Shown in pieces: positions 1 to 7,678 of a stretch of DNA of 64,000 nt. The notes under the pieces were generated by a model. That model worked only from the letters and a program-made list of their open reading frames with translations, was not told where the DNA came from and did not search any database. Position 1 is the stretch's first letter, and each line of letters begins with the position of its first letter. This DNA comes from Chryseobacterium aahli (lineage in GTDB: Bacteria > Bacteroidota > Bacteroidia > Flavobacteriales > Weeksellaceae): positions 124,001-188,000 of the forward strand of contig NZ_JALDNB010000007.1 of assembly GCF_022699665.1 (NCBI RefSeq), written 5' to 3'. Made by a program: the position numbers and the translations under genes.

Positions 1-141
1 AAAAAACACTAAAATAGAGCGTTACAAAAAATATTAAATTATAAAATATGATAAATATCATTAAAAATAATGTAATTCGAAAAAAATGATTTAAAATGGA
101 AAAGCTTTCTACTTATTGAAAAAACTTTTTAAATTTATCCT

Positions 142-549
142 ATGAAAGTTTTAATCATCAACGGCCCGAATCTGAATCTTCTAGGCACAAGAGAACCTGA
201 AATCTATGGAAACATTTCCATGGAAGATTATTTAGAAAAACTAAAGTCTGAGTTCACTTCTCACGAACTGTATTATTATCAGTCGAACATTGAAGGCGAA
301 CTGATTGACAGACTTCAGGAAGATGATTTTGATGCGGTTGTTATAAATCCCGGAGCTTTCACGCACTATTCTTATGCGATTGCGGATTGTTTAAAAAATA
401 TTCAGAAACCGAAAGTGGAAGTTCACATCAGTAATATTTACAAAAGAGAAGAATTTAGGCAGAAATCTGTAACGGCAGCTTGTACGGATGCAGTTTTGTC
501 TGGTTTTGGGATGGATGGATATCGATTGGCGATTTTGAGTTTGAAATAG
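142..549 (+). CDS. aroQ: 3-dehydroquinate dehydratase, type II
   Basis: Type II dehydroquinase of the shikimate pathway, removing water from 3-dehydroquinate in the cytoplasm. At 135 aa it is slightly shorter than the usual 140-150 aa. The N-terminal NGPNLNLLGTREPEIYG block (residues 7-23) carries the expected active-site Arg and Tyr22; NPGAFTHYSYA and the EVHISN block with its catalytic-type His follow in the right order. The ATG at 142 opens directly into the conserved first beta-strand, so the start is secure. It is the only plus-strand gene before 23,345 and stands alone, tail to tail with pckA. No full promoter is visible in the 141 bases upstream, only an AT-rich stretch. Confidence 0.96.
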   Translation: MKVLIINGPNLNLLGTREPEIYGNISMEDYLEKLKSEFTSHELYYYQSNIEGELIDRLQEDDFDAVVINPGAFTHYSYAIADCLKNIQKPKVEVHISNIYKREEFRQKSVTAACTDAVLSGFGMDGYRLAILSLK

Positions 550-571
550 TTCCTCACGGATTGCACAGATT

Positions 572-595
572 TTCACAGATAAATGTGTGAATTTT
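572..595 (+). terminator. weak hairpin after aroQ
   Basis: TTCACA (572-577) pairs with TGTGAA (586-591) across an 8-base loop and is followed by TTTT. It lies 23 bases after the aroQ stop. The short AT-rich stem makes this a tentative terminator. Confidence 0.3.
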
Positions 596-635
596 GCTCT
601 CGCAGATCAAACTGATTATACCGATTTTTCTTTAA

Positions 636-664
636 AATAAAAAAGCCTCATCAATCGATGAGGC
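636..664 (-). terminator. intrinsic terminator of pckA
   Basis: Perfect 8-bp stem GCCTCATC (645-652)/GATGAGGC (657-664) with a 4-base loop. On the minus strand it is followed by a T run (complement of the A-rich 636-644). It begins 13 bases after the pckA stop codon. On the plus strand there is no T run, so it serves pckA rather than aroQ. Confidence 0.85.
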
Positions 665-676
665 TCTTCACTATTT

Positions 677-2293
677 CTAAATGGTCTGTTCCTGCAATTG
701 AGGACCAGAGGCAATCAGCTTCTTGGCTTCGTCATTACCGCAGTATTGCTCGAAGTTTTTGATATATTTGGCAGCAAGATCTTTTGCTTTTTCTTCCCAT
801 TCTGCAACGTCATTATACGTGTCTCTCGGATCTAAAATTCCTTCAGAAACATTTGGTAATGAAGTTGGAATTTCTAAATTCATCACTGGAATTGTAGTTT
901 TCTCAGCATTTTCAATTGATCCGTCGATAATTGCATCAATAATTGCTCTTGTATCTTTTAGAGAAATTCTTTTTCCTGTTCCGTTCCAACCTGTGTTCAC
1001 TAAATAAGCTTTTGCTCCGTGCTCTTTCATTTTACCAATCAATGTTTTAGAATACATAGTTGGGTGCAATGTTAAGAATGCCTCACCAAATGCAGGAGAG
1101 AAAGATGGTTCCGGTTCTGTAATTCCTCTCTCTGTTCCAGCTAATTTAGAAGTATATCCGCAAAGGAAATGATATTGAGCCTGGTTTTCATCTAAAATAG
1201 AAACCGGAGGCAAAACTCCGAAAGCATCAGCCGAAAGATAAACAATCTTGCTTGCGTGACCTGCTTTAGAAGGTAAAACGATTTTATTAATATGATAAAT
1301 CGGATAAGAAACTCTCGTATTTTCTGTGATTGAGCCGTCTTTGTAATCAGCGACTCCATCATTAACCACAACATTTTCTAGAAGCGCATCTCTTTTAATC
1401 GCTCTGAAAATATCCGGTTCTTTTTCTGCTGACAAATCGATCACTTTGGCATAACATCCGCCTTCATAGTTGAAAACTCCGTTGTTATCCCAACCGTGCT
1501 CATCATCACCAATTAAATATCTTTTAGGATCTGCAGACAAAGTCGTTTTTCCTGTTCCCGAAAGTCCGAAGAATAACGCTACATCTCCTTCTTCACCAAC
1601 ATTTGCAGAACAGTGCATCGAAGCCATACCTTTCAATGGAAGGTAATAATTCATCATCGCAAACATTCCTTTTTTCATTTCTCCACCGTACCAAGTTCCT
1701 CCAATAATCTGAAGCTTCTCTGTAAGGTTGAACATCACGAAGTTCTCAGAGTTCAATTCCTGCTCTTCCCAATTTGGGTTGGTAGTTTTTGAACCATTAA
1801 TTACTGTGAAATCTGGTTCTCCGTAGTTTTCTAAATCGTAATGAGATGGACGGATGAACATATTTGTAACGAAATGCGCCTGCCACGCAACTTCAACGAT
1901 AAATCTTACTTTTAGTCTTGTATCTTCATTAGTCCCGCAAAATGTATCGACAACATAGATTTTTTTGGCACCGGAAAGCTGATTTAATACTAAATCTTTA
2001 CAAGATTCGAAAATTTCGGGTGTTGTAGGAAGGTTAACTTTACCGTCCCAGAAAATAGTATCTTTCGTAACGTCATCCTGAACAATGTATCTGTCCTTCG
2101 GCGAGCGGCCAGTGAAAATTCCTGTTTGTACAGATACCGCACCAGATTCTGTAAGCTCAGCTTTTTCAAACCCCTGATTTTCAGGTGCTATTTCCGCTTG
2201 ATATAACTCTTCGTACGAAGGATTATAAGTTAATTCATACTCTCCTTTAATCCCTAATTTTTGTAAATCCTGGATGATTTTAGCGTTTTTCAT
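677..2293 (-). CDS. pckA: phosphoenolpyruvate carboxykinase (ATP)
   Basis: ATP-dependent PEP carboxykinase, converting oxaloacetate and ATP to PEP, ADP and CO2: the first committed step of gluconeogenesis. The 538 aa length is typical. Visible motifs are the substrate-binding TGRSPKD (residues 61-67), the kinase-1a P-loop GLSGTGKTT (243-251), the metal-binding DDEHGW (263-268) and a downstream [11 protein letters not shown] block. The gene is monocistronic: it has its own terminator, a candidate promoter at 2362-2391 and an 11-bp inverted repeat in between that could be an operator, as expected for a gene under carbon control. The ATG is followed by the normal family N-terminus. Confidence 0.97.
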   Translation of the reverse strand: MKNAKIIQDLQKLGIKGEYELTYNPSYEELYQAEIAPENQGFEKAELTESGAVSVQTGIFTGRSPKDRYIVQDDVTKDTIFWDGKVNLPTTPEIFESCKDLVLNQLSGAKKIYVVDTFCGTNEDTRLKVRFIVEVAWQAHFVTNMFIRPSHYDLENYGEPDFTVINGSKTTNPNWEEQELNSENFVMFNLTEKLQIIGGTWYGGEMKKGMFAMMNYYLPLKGMASMHCSANVGEEGDVALFFGLSGTGKTTLSADPKRYLIGDDEHGWDNNGVFNYEGGCYAKVIDLSAEKEPDIFRAIKRDALLENVVVNDGVADYKDGSITENTRVSYPIYHINKIVLPSKAGHASKIVYLSADAFGVLPPVSILDENQAQYHFLCGYTSKLAGTERGITEPEPSFSPAFGEAFLTLHPTMYSKTLIGKMKEHGAKAYLVNTGWNGTGKRISLKDTRAIIDAIIDGSIENAEKTTIPVMNLEIPTSLPNVSEGILDPRDTYNDVAEWEEKAKDLAAKYIKNFEQYCGNDEAKKLIASGPQLQEQTI

Positions 2294-2324
2294 TTTACTT
2301 ATATTTTCTTTTTGCTTTTTGTTC

Positions 2325-2356
2325 GTTTAACAATTCATATTAACTAATTGTTAAAC
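2325..2356. promoter_or_regulatory. 11-bp inverted repeat upstream of pckA
   Basis: GTTTAACAATT (2325-2335) and AATTGTTAAAC (2346-2356) are perfect reverse complements separated by 10 bases. The repeat lies 32-63 bases upstream of the pckA start, just downstream of a candidate promoter, so it would overlap or directly follow the transcription start. Either an operator for a dimeric regulator or a 5'-UTR hairpin fits. No regulator can be named from the sequence. Confidence 0.55.
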
Positions 2357-2361
2357 TTCGA

Positions 2362-2391
2362 TAAATATAAACATATAAGCGAAAATGACAA
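2362..2391 (-). promoter_or_regulatory. candidate promoter of pckA
   Basis: On the minus strand, TTG (2391-2389), a 19-base spacer, then TATATTTA (2369-2362), one base off the Bacteroidota -7 consensus TAnnTTTG. A start near 2355 would give an mRNA leader of about 60 bases containing the inverted repeat. Confidence 0.45.
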
Positions 2392-2422
2392 ATAAAAAAC
2401 AAACCTTTTAATTAACTGATTA

Positions 2423-3325
2423 TTAAATAATTAAATCACCCCATTCAAAAACAGTACTAAAACCTTTTCCCCAAAAATAGTCTTCGTAGCCCTCAAATTT
2501 TGCACTCATCACAAAATCACCGCCCCAAGCACCTAAACTTTTGACAAATTTTGCACAATCTGCAAAAAAAAATGATTTAACTGTCGGTATTTCAATAAAA
2601 TCAGAAATTCGTTGTTCATGCAATACCATTAAGTCAGAAAATTTATCTAATTCATCACACAATAAAATATTTCTTGTGAGATTAGAAAATTCATCGACTA
2701 AATTTTGCGACTTTATTTTAGACTTATAAAGATTAATTCCTTCCCGGCTATCCTGCTTTTGATTTAAGTGAATGAAAATCAGCTCATTCTTAAATTTAGG
2801 ATTGAAATCGACCTTTTCAAAATGGATTTCAGGTTTGTTCTGATACAATACTGCAGACTTCGCTTTTGCCACCGCAATATCATATCCGCTTCCGCCTAAA
2901 CTCATGGTGTTAAGATGAAAAGGATCAATCTCAGACCATTCTGAAAGATTGTTCATTAAGGTAGAACTGCTTCCAAGACCATAATCTGCAGGAAACTGAA
3001 GGTTTGTTTTTAAATAATATGAATCTGTGCTTTTTAATTTAATTTTTGAAAGAGTCTGAACATTTTTGAGAGTTTTAAGAATAAACTCTGCGCTTGAAGT
3101 AATATTGGTTTCAAGAATCTGCCAATTTTTATAATCGATGACCGCTTTTAACCATAATTTGTTTTGATGATAGGCTTCCCAGAAAATAAGATATTTTCCG
3201 TCATGCTTTTCTTCAAAAAAAAACTCTTGTCCTAGCTTGGTGGGTACCGCTAAGACAAGAGCTCCGTCTACAGCGAAATATTCTGAAGTCAGCATCAGCT
3301 TTCCCGGTGAATAAATTTCGCCCAT
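2423..3325 (-). CDS. GYDIA-family GHMP kinase
   Basis: Member of the GHMP (galactokinase/homoserine/mevalonate/phosphomevalonate) kinase superfamily. The ATP-binding glycine-serine loop GLGSSS is at residues 116-121, and GGSGYDIA at 144-151 is the motif that names this Bacteroidota subfamily. The N-terminal SPGKLMLTSEYFAV resembles mevalonate and phosphomevalonate kinases, so a role in isoprenoid precursor synthesis is plausible, but the substrate cannot be read from sequence. Length is 300 aa, with no signal peptide. Only 11 bases separate it from fabD upstream, so the two are probably co-transcribed. No clear terminator follows the gene. Confidence 0.85.
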   Translation of the reverse strand: MGEIYSPGKLMLTSEYFAVDGALVLAVPTKLGQEFFFEEKHDGKYLIFWEAYHQNKLWLKAVIDYKNWQILETNITSSAEFILKTLKNVQTLSKIKLKSTDSYYLKTNLQFPADYGLGSSSTLMNNLSEWSEIDPFHLNTMSLGGSGYDIAVAKAKSAVLYQNKPEIHFEKVDFNPKFKNELIFIHLNQKQDSREGINLYKSKIKSQNLVDEFSNLTRNILLCDELDKFSDLMVLHEQRISDFIEIPTVKSFFFADCAKFVKSLGAWGGDFVMSAKFEGYEDYFWGKGFSTVFEWGDLII

Positions 3326-3336
3326 TTTTATTTAAT

Positions 3337-4212
3337 TTAAATTGCGGAAGCCGATGTAACTTCGCTGTCAATTTTTTTAATTAATCCTTGTAAAGTCTTT
3401 CCAGGTCCTACTTCAATAAAATTGGTAGCACCATCTTTAATCATATTTTGTACAGACTGCGTCCATTTTACAGGACCTGTCAACTGAGCAATAAGATTTG
3501 CTTTAATATGATCGGGATCAGTAACTGCAGTTGTTGTAATATTCTGATAAACAGGAATCGTCGCTTTTCTGAATTTCGTATTTTCAATTGCAGCCGCCAA
3601 TCTCTCTTGTGCAGGTTGCATCAGTGGTGAATGGAAAGCTCCGTTTACTGGCAATAATAATGCTCTTTTTGCTCCCGCTTCTTTTAATTTAGCACAAGCT
3701 TCTTCTACTGCAACTGTTTCTCCGGAAATTACTAGCTGCCCAGGACAGTTATAATTTGCAGGAACAACTATTCCACTGATTGCTGCACAGATTTCTTCAA
3801 CTTTAGCATCATCTAAACCTAAAATCGCAGCCATAGAACTTGGATTAGCATCACAAGCCGCTTGCATAGCTTTTGCTCTTTCAGAAACCAGTTTCAAACC
3901 ATCATCAAAAGATAAAACTCCGTTGGCAACCAATGCTGAAAATTCTCCTAAAGAATGTCCTGCAACCATTTCAGCTCCAAGACCGTTTACCGCTTTTAAC
4001 GCAGCAACCGAATGAATAAAGATTGAAGGTTGGGTAACCTCCGTTTTTTTCAGATCTTCATCTGCTCCACTAAACATAATGGACAAAATGTCGAATCCTA
4101 AAATTTCATTAGCAGATTCCATTAGGTCTTTAATGTCTTTACGGGAATCGTATAACTCTTTTCCCATCCCTACAAACTGTGAACCCTGCCCAGGAAATAC
4201 AAGTGCTTTCAT
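3337..4212 (-). CDS. fabD: malonyl-CoA:ACP transacylase
   Basis: Transfers malonyl from CoA to acyl carrier protein to feed fatty-acid elongation. At 291 aa it is the usual size. It starts with FPGQGSQFVGMG, has the nucleophile elbow GHSLGEFSA with the catalytic serine, the GAFHSPLM block with the catalytic histidine, and the C-terminal EVGPGKTLQGL. It is the first gene of a two-gene unit with the GHMP kinase. A TATATTTG -7 box lies 24 bases upstream of its ATG. Confidence 0.97.
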   Translation of the reverse strand: MKALVFPGQGSQFVGMGKELYDSRKDIKDLMESANEILGFDILSIMFSGADEDLKKTEVTQPSIFIHSVAALKAVNGLGAEMVAGHSLGEFSALVANGVLSFDDGLKLVSERAKAMQAACDANPSSMAAILGLDDAKVEEICAAISGIVVPANYNCPGQLVISGETVAVEEACAKLKEAGAKRALLLPVNGAFHSPLMQPAQERLAAAIENTKFRKATIPVYQNITTTAVTDPDHIKANLIAQLTGPVKWTQSVQNMIKDGATNFIEVGPGKTLQGLIKKIDSEVTSASAI

Positions 4213-4235
4213 TTATTGATTTAAAAAATTTAATA

Positions 4236-4243
4236 CAAATATA
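4236..4243 (-). promoter_or_regulatory. -7 box of fabD
   Basis: TATATTTG on the minus strand, a full match to TAnnTTTG, 24 bases before the fabD ATG. No TTG lies at the expected distance, so this is a partial promoter call. A 14-bp palindrome (4244-4257, TACTTTTAAAAGTA) abuts it upstream. Confidence 0.4.
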
Positions 4244-4272
4244 TACTTTTAAAAGTAGATTTTTTTTGACTC

Positions 4273-6024
4273 TTAAGGAGTAAGTGTAATGACACGGAAT
4301 CCGGTGTTGACGTAAGCACCGTTGGTTTTGGACTTTACAAATTCAAATTTTGTCGCAAGCTGCGTCTGAACTTTATTCATTTGCTTGAAAATCTCACCTT
4401 TTTTGTTTTCTCTTGTCAACATATCATTGACAACATCAAAACCAATCACTGCATATTTACCAGGAACTTTACAATATTTAGCTTTGTAAGCAGCCAATAT
4501 TTCTTTTTCAAAACTGCCTTCTGCGTTGATTTTTCTGTCCATTAAATAAACTAAACTCGCTTGGCTCAATTCATCAACCTTTTTCTCAAAACTTGGAACA
4601 GAATATAAACTGAATGCTTTCATGCCCTGAACTTCTTTAGAAAGAGCAATCATTCGGCTGGAGAAAGCTTCACCCACTGAATCATTATCACTTGCCAAAA
4701 TTGCAATCACAGGTGCAGACTGCCCCGTCATCATATTTTGATCTAACTGAATTTCTGATGCAAAATTAACGAGGGTAACATTTGCATTTCTTAATACCTT
4801 CTCAAGATTTGCTTTGATGTAATTGGCATTATCTTTCTTAGCATCTGCCACTACATAAATTTTCTGATCTGAGTATACCGTTTTCACTTCCTCAACAATC
4901 TTATCTGCATATGCCTGATCATTGGTTTCTACAATAATTAAATTGCTGTAGTTATACAATTCCGGAGAGTTGGCAAATGGTGCAACCACCGGGATTTTCT
5001 GAGTTTTTGTAAAATCTAAAAGATCAATCACATTCGATTTGAAGAACGGACCAATAATTAAATCAGTATTATTTGGATTAATCTGTGTAAGAGAACTTTT
5101 AAATGAAGCTTCGTTTCCAGAATCTACAATTTTGATATCCAGTTTCTGACCGTTCGCTGCGTTTCTCTCAATCGCCAATTTTGCTCCGGTAAGGAAGTCT
5201 AAGGCCATTGCGCGATACTGTGTTTCGTTGGTACTGTAACCAAATGGCAACATCAAAACCACGCTCAACGCATCACCGTTTTTCTTAATGTACGCTGCGT
5301 CAAGTTTCTTTATTTTAAGAACCATGCCGGCTTTTAAACCTTTTGACAAATCTGGATTTAAAGCAACCAATTCGTCAATCGTTACTCCGAATTTATTGAC
5401 GATAGAGAAAACTGTATCTCCCTGCTCAACGGTATACGTTGCATACTCATCCTGATTAGAAGATGACTGCACAGAAGATGACTGCACAGAAGATGACTGC
5501 ACAGAAGATGACCTTTCGTTTCCTGAATCTATTTTTGTTTTGCTATTGCTTGGTGATACTGTTTCTGCTGATGAAACAACAGGTTTCGCTGTTTCAACTA
5601 CCGCTTCACTTCCACCGTACTTCTTGATGCTCTCAAGAGGCAGAGTAATCTCATCCCCAATTTTCGTGTGCGAATCTAAGTCAGGATTTAATTTTCTTAA
5701 ATCTGTCTCGGAAATTCTGTATTGTTTTGTAATACCGTAAATTGTCTGTTTTGGCTGAAGAATAATTCTTCCGGTTTGTGCAGAACTAGAGGCCGTTGTG
5801 TTTTTTACAACTGTAGCATTTCCAGCCTTTACATTAAGAATATCACCAATTGAAAACTTTCCGTCTTTAATTTTTGGATTCAGTTTCTCTAATTCAGCAA
5901 TGGTGATGCCGTATTTTTTTGAAACATTATAAGGATTATCACCTTTTATAACCGTGTGTGTTTTCTGTGCAGATACACTCAGAAACATACATAAAGCAGA
6001 TAGTAAAAAAAACCTCTTAATCAT
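4273..6024 (-). CDS. exported LysM / periplasmic-binding-fold protein
   Basis: I place the start at 6024, not at the in-frame 6075: this gives a clean signal peptide (MIKRFFLL...VSAQ), avoids overlapping bshC, and sits just after a consensus promoter. The 583 aa protein has three LysM modules near residues 20-70, 80-130 and 195-245, each with the GDTVFSI/LNPDL style. A linker carries tandem SVQSS repeats. The C-terminal 340 residues look like a type I periplasmic binding fold (LMLPFGYSTNE, DLIIGPFFKS, KIPVVAPFANS), as in LysM-containing 'amino-acid ABC transporter substrate-binding' entries. No transporter genes are nearby, so peptidoglycan anchoring with a sensing or scaffolding role is more likely than uptake. 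Function is inferred. Confidence 0.8.
   Translation of the reverse strand: MIKRFFLLSALCMFLSVSAQKTHTVIKGDNPYNVSKKYGITIAELEKLNPKIKDGKFSIGDILNVKAGNATVVKNTTASSSAQTGRIILQPKQTIYGITKQYRISETDLRKLNPDLDSHTKIGDEITLPLESIKKYGGSEAVVETAKPVVSSAETVSPSNSKTKIDSGNERSSSVQSSSVQSSSVQSSSNQDEYATYTVEQGDTVFSIVNKFGVTIDELVALNPDLSKGLKAGMVLKIKKLDAAYIKKNGDALSVVLMLPFGYSTNETQYRAMALDFLTGAKLAIERNAANGQKLDIKIVDSGNEASFKSSLTQINPNNTDLIIGPFFKSNVIDLLDFTKTQKIPVVAPFANSPELYNYSNLIIVETNDQAYADKIVEEVKTVYSDQKIYVVADAKKDNANYIKANLEKVLRNANVTLVNFASEIQLDQNMMTGQSAPVIAILASDNDSVGEAFSSRMIALSKEVQGMKAFSLYSVPSFEKKVDELSQASLVYLMDRKINAEGSFEKEILAAYKAKYCKVPGKYAVIGFDVVNDMLTRENKKGEIFKQMNKVQTQLATKFEFVKSKTNGAYVNTGFRVITLTP
5458..5512 (-). repeat. in-frame 15-bp tandem repeat
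   Basis: The unit agaagatgactgcac (plus strand) occurs 3.7 times in perfect tandem at 5458, 5473, 5488 and partly 5503. It encodes SVQSS repeats in the linker between the second and third LysM modules. The unit is a multiple of three, so copy-number change would alter linker length without breaking the frame. Confidence 0.9.
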
Positions 6025-6042
6025 TTTCAATATTATAATGTA

Positions 6043-6072
6043 CAAAAATACTTCTTTAAAATTAAATGGCAA
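6043..6072 (-). promoter_or_regulatory. promoter of the LysM gene
   Basis: TTG (6072-6070), 19-base spacer, TATTTTTG (6050-6043) on the minus strand: a full match to the Bacteroidota consensus. It overlaps the last codons of bshC and would start transcription about 12 bases before the ATG at 6024, which supports that start. Confidence 0.6.
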
Positions 6073-7678
6073 CAATTATTAGTTTTGATTGTTCCACTTC
6101 CATTTCTTCAACAATCGTTTCGAGCCAAGTATAGCCATAATCTGCAAAAAACACAGAGAAATTAAAGATTCTCTCCTGCCAGGTTTTTGCCGGATGAACA
6201 TCTAAAAATAAAGTTTCTAAACGTTCTAACATCTCATTTTGTTTTATTTTTTCGGCGTGAAGCAATCTTTTTTTCAATCTTTTAAAAGACTTTAACTGAC
6301 GTACTTCTTCGGCTTTCACCATGTTTCCAAAAGATTTTTCAGTTGTTTCTGCTAACGATTTTAGTTGAGAAAAATTATTTATAATTAAATTTTCCTGTGA
6401 TTCTAAAGATTCCAGAACAGAATTGTTATCCAGAATTTTAGCATTGGTAATCTTCGTGAAATTTTGAAAAAAATCATCAATTTTCAGATCCAGTTTTTCA
6501 ATTTTACCTAAAGTTTTCTCTTTGATAAACAACATAGAATTCCTCGGAATCAAAATCGGAAAAGGAATATTGATCTTGGTAAAATAATCTTTCAACTCCA
6601 GCCAGTACATGATTTCGGCATTTCCACCGATGTATGCTAAATTGGGCAACACTTTCTCCTGATAAACCGGACGCATCAAAGCATTCGGGCTAAATTTTTC
6701 AGAAAAGTTTTCTAGTTCATCTAATATTTCTTCCTTCGTAAATTTTCTATCAGTATCAACAATAAAATAATTTTCACCGTCAAAATCTATTCTGTCTCTG
6801 GTCTCAGAAAGATAAAATAAATTAATTTCTCTCGGATTGACCTGAACTTTTCCGTATTTATCGGTAAGGAAATCTACTTTTTCTTTTGATGATTTATTTA
6901 AACTGAAATTTAGTAACTCATCTTTAAAAATTTCTTTAATCTGATTTTTCAATTGTTTAGAATCTCCATCAAGAATCAATAACCCAAAATCTGAAAATAA
7001 TCTGTTGACTAAAATTCTGATTGCTTCCGTTAAGGTATTTCCGACTTTATAAGCTTCTTTCAGCATCAAAATCAATTCGGTTCCAAAAATAGAATCTTTG
7101 AACTCTTTTTCAAATTCAGAAATGAAAAACGTATCGTTTATTTTGATTTTTCCAACTGCACCGCCGGACTTTTCATTGATTTCGTAATAATTATTTTCTG
7201 TTTTAAAATGATTGATCTCGGCAAAATCATGATCTTCAGAAGCCATCCAATACACCGGCACAAAATTATAATCAGGAAATTTTTCTTTCAGATTTGTACA
7301 CGTTTTAATCGTTTGAAAAATTTTATACACAAAAAATACAGGACCTGAAAAAAGATTCAGTTGATGTCCTGTTGTAATTGTAAACGTATTGATTGATTTT
7401 AAACTTTGAATATTATCTTTCTGTTTTGTAGAAAGCTGAAGATTTGAAAGCTGATCTGTGAAAGCTTTTGAAATAACATCTCTTTGAGCTAGTTCGAAAG
7501 AGTTTTGTTTCAAATGAATCTGCTGTGCAAAATTTTCAAATGAAAAAGTAGCGTTTTCGAAGCCTTCAATCTGATGATTCAGAAAATCTTTTATCAACTG
7601 AGGAATACTTTCGATATCGTTGAATGAAATTTTATTAACTGTTTTCAACTTGATTAAATTTAGTTGAACAAATACCAT
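6062..7678 (-). CDS. bshC: bacillithiol biosynthesis cysteine-adding enzyme
   Basis: BshC joins cysteine to glucosaminyl-malate in the last step of bacillithiol synthesis. The 538 aa length fits the family. Recognised blocks are TITTGHQLNLFSGPVFFVYKI (about residues 104-124), PVYWMASEDHDFAEI (around 145) and the C-terminal coiled coil followed by RIFNFSVFFADYG. The ATG at 7678 lies 19 bases inside the end of the porin gene; a TTG ten codons later is an alternative start. BshA and BshB are not in the window. The overlap suggests co-transcription with the porin gene. Confidence 0.9.
   Translation of the reverse strand: MVFVQLNLIKLKTVNKISFNDIESIPQLIKDFLNHQIEGFENATFSFENFAQQIHLKQNSFELAQRDVISKAFTDQLSNLQLSTKQKDNIQSLKSINTFTITTGHQLNLFSGPVFFVYKIFQTIKTCTNLKEKFPDYNFVPVYWMASEDHDFAEINHFKTENNYYEINEKSGGAVGKIKINDTFFISEFEKEFKDSIFGTELILMLKEAYKVGNTLTEAIRILVNRLFSDFGLLILDGDSKQLKNQIKEIFKDELLNFSLNKSSKEKVDFLTDKYGKVQVNPREINLFYLSETRDRIDFDGENYFIVDTDRKFTKEEILDELENFSEKFSPNALMRPVYQEKVLPNLAYIGGNAEIMYWLELKDYFTKINIPFPILIPRNSMLFIKEKTLGKIEKLDLKIDDFFQNFTKITNAKILDNNSVLESLESQENLIINNFSQLKSLAETTEKSFGNMVKAEEVRQLKSFKRLKKRLLHAEKIKQNEMLERLETLFLDVHPAKTWQERIFNFSVFFADYGYTWLETIVEEMEVEQSKLIIVAI

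Noticed and set aside
391..576. Minus-strand 61-aa frame overlapping aroQ
   Set aside because: It is a shadow of aroQ with no start context or recognisable protein features.
5458..5512. Short tandem repeats as a possible CRISPR array
   Set aside because: Units are 15 bp with no spacers and encode in-frame SVQSS; they are a protein linker repeat.
6025..6075. Longer N-terminus for the LysM protein (start at 6075)
   Set aside because: It would overlap bshC, destroy the signal peptide and lie upstream of the consensus promoter at 6043-6072.
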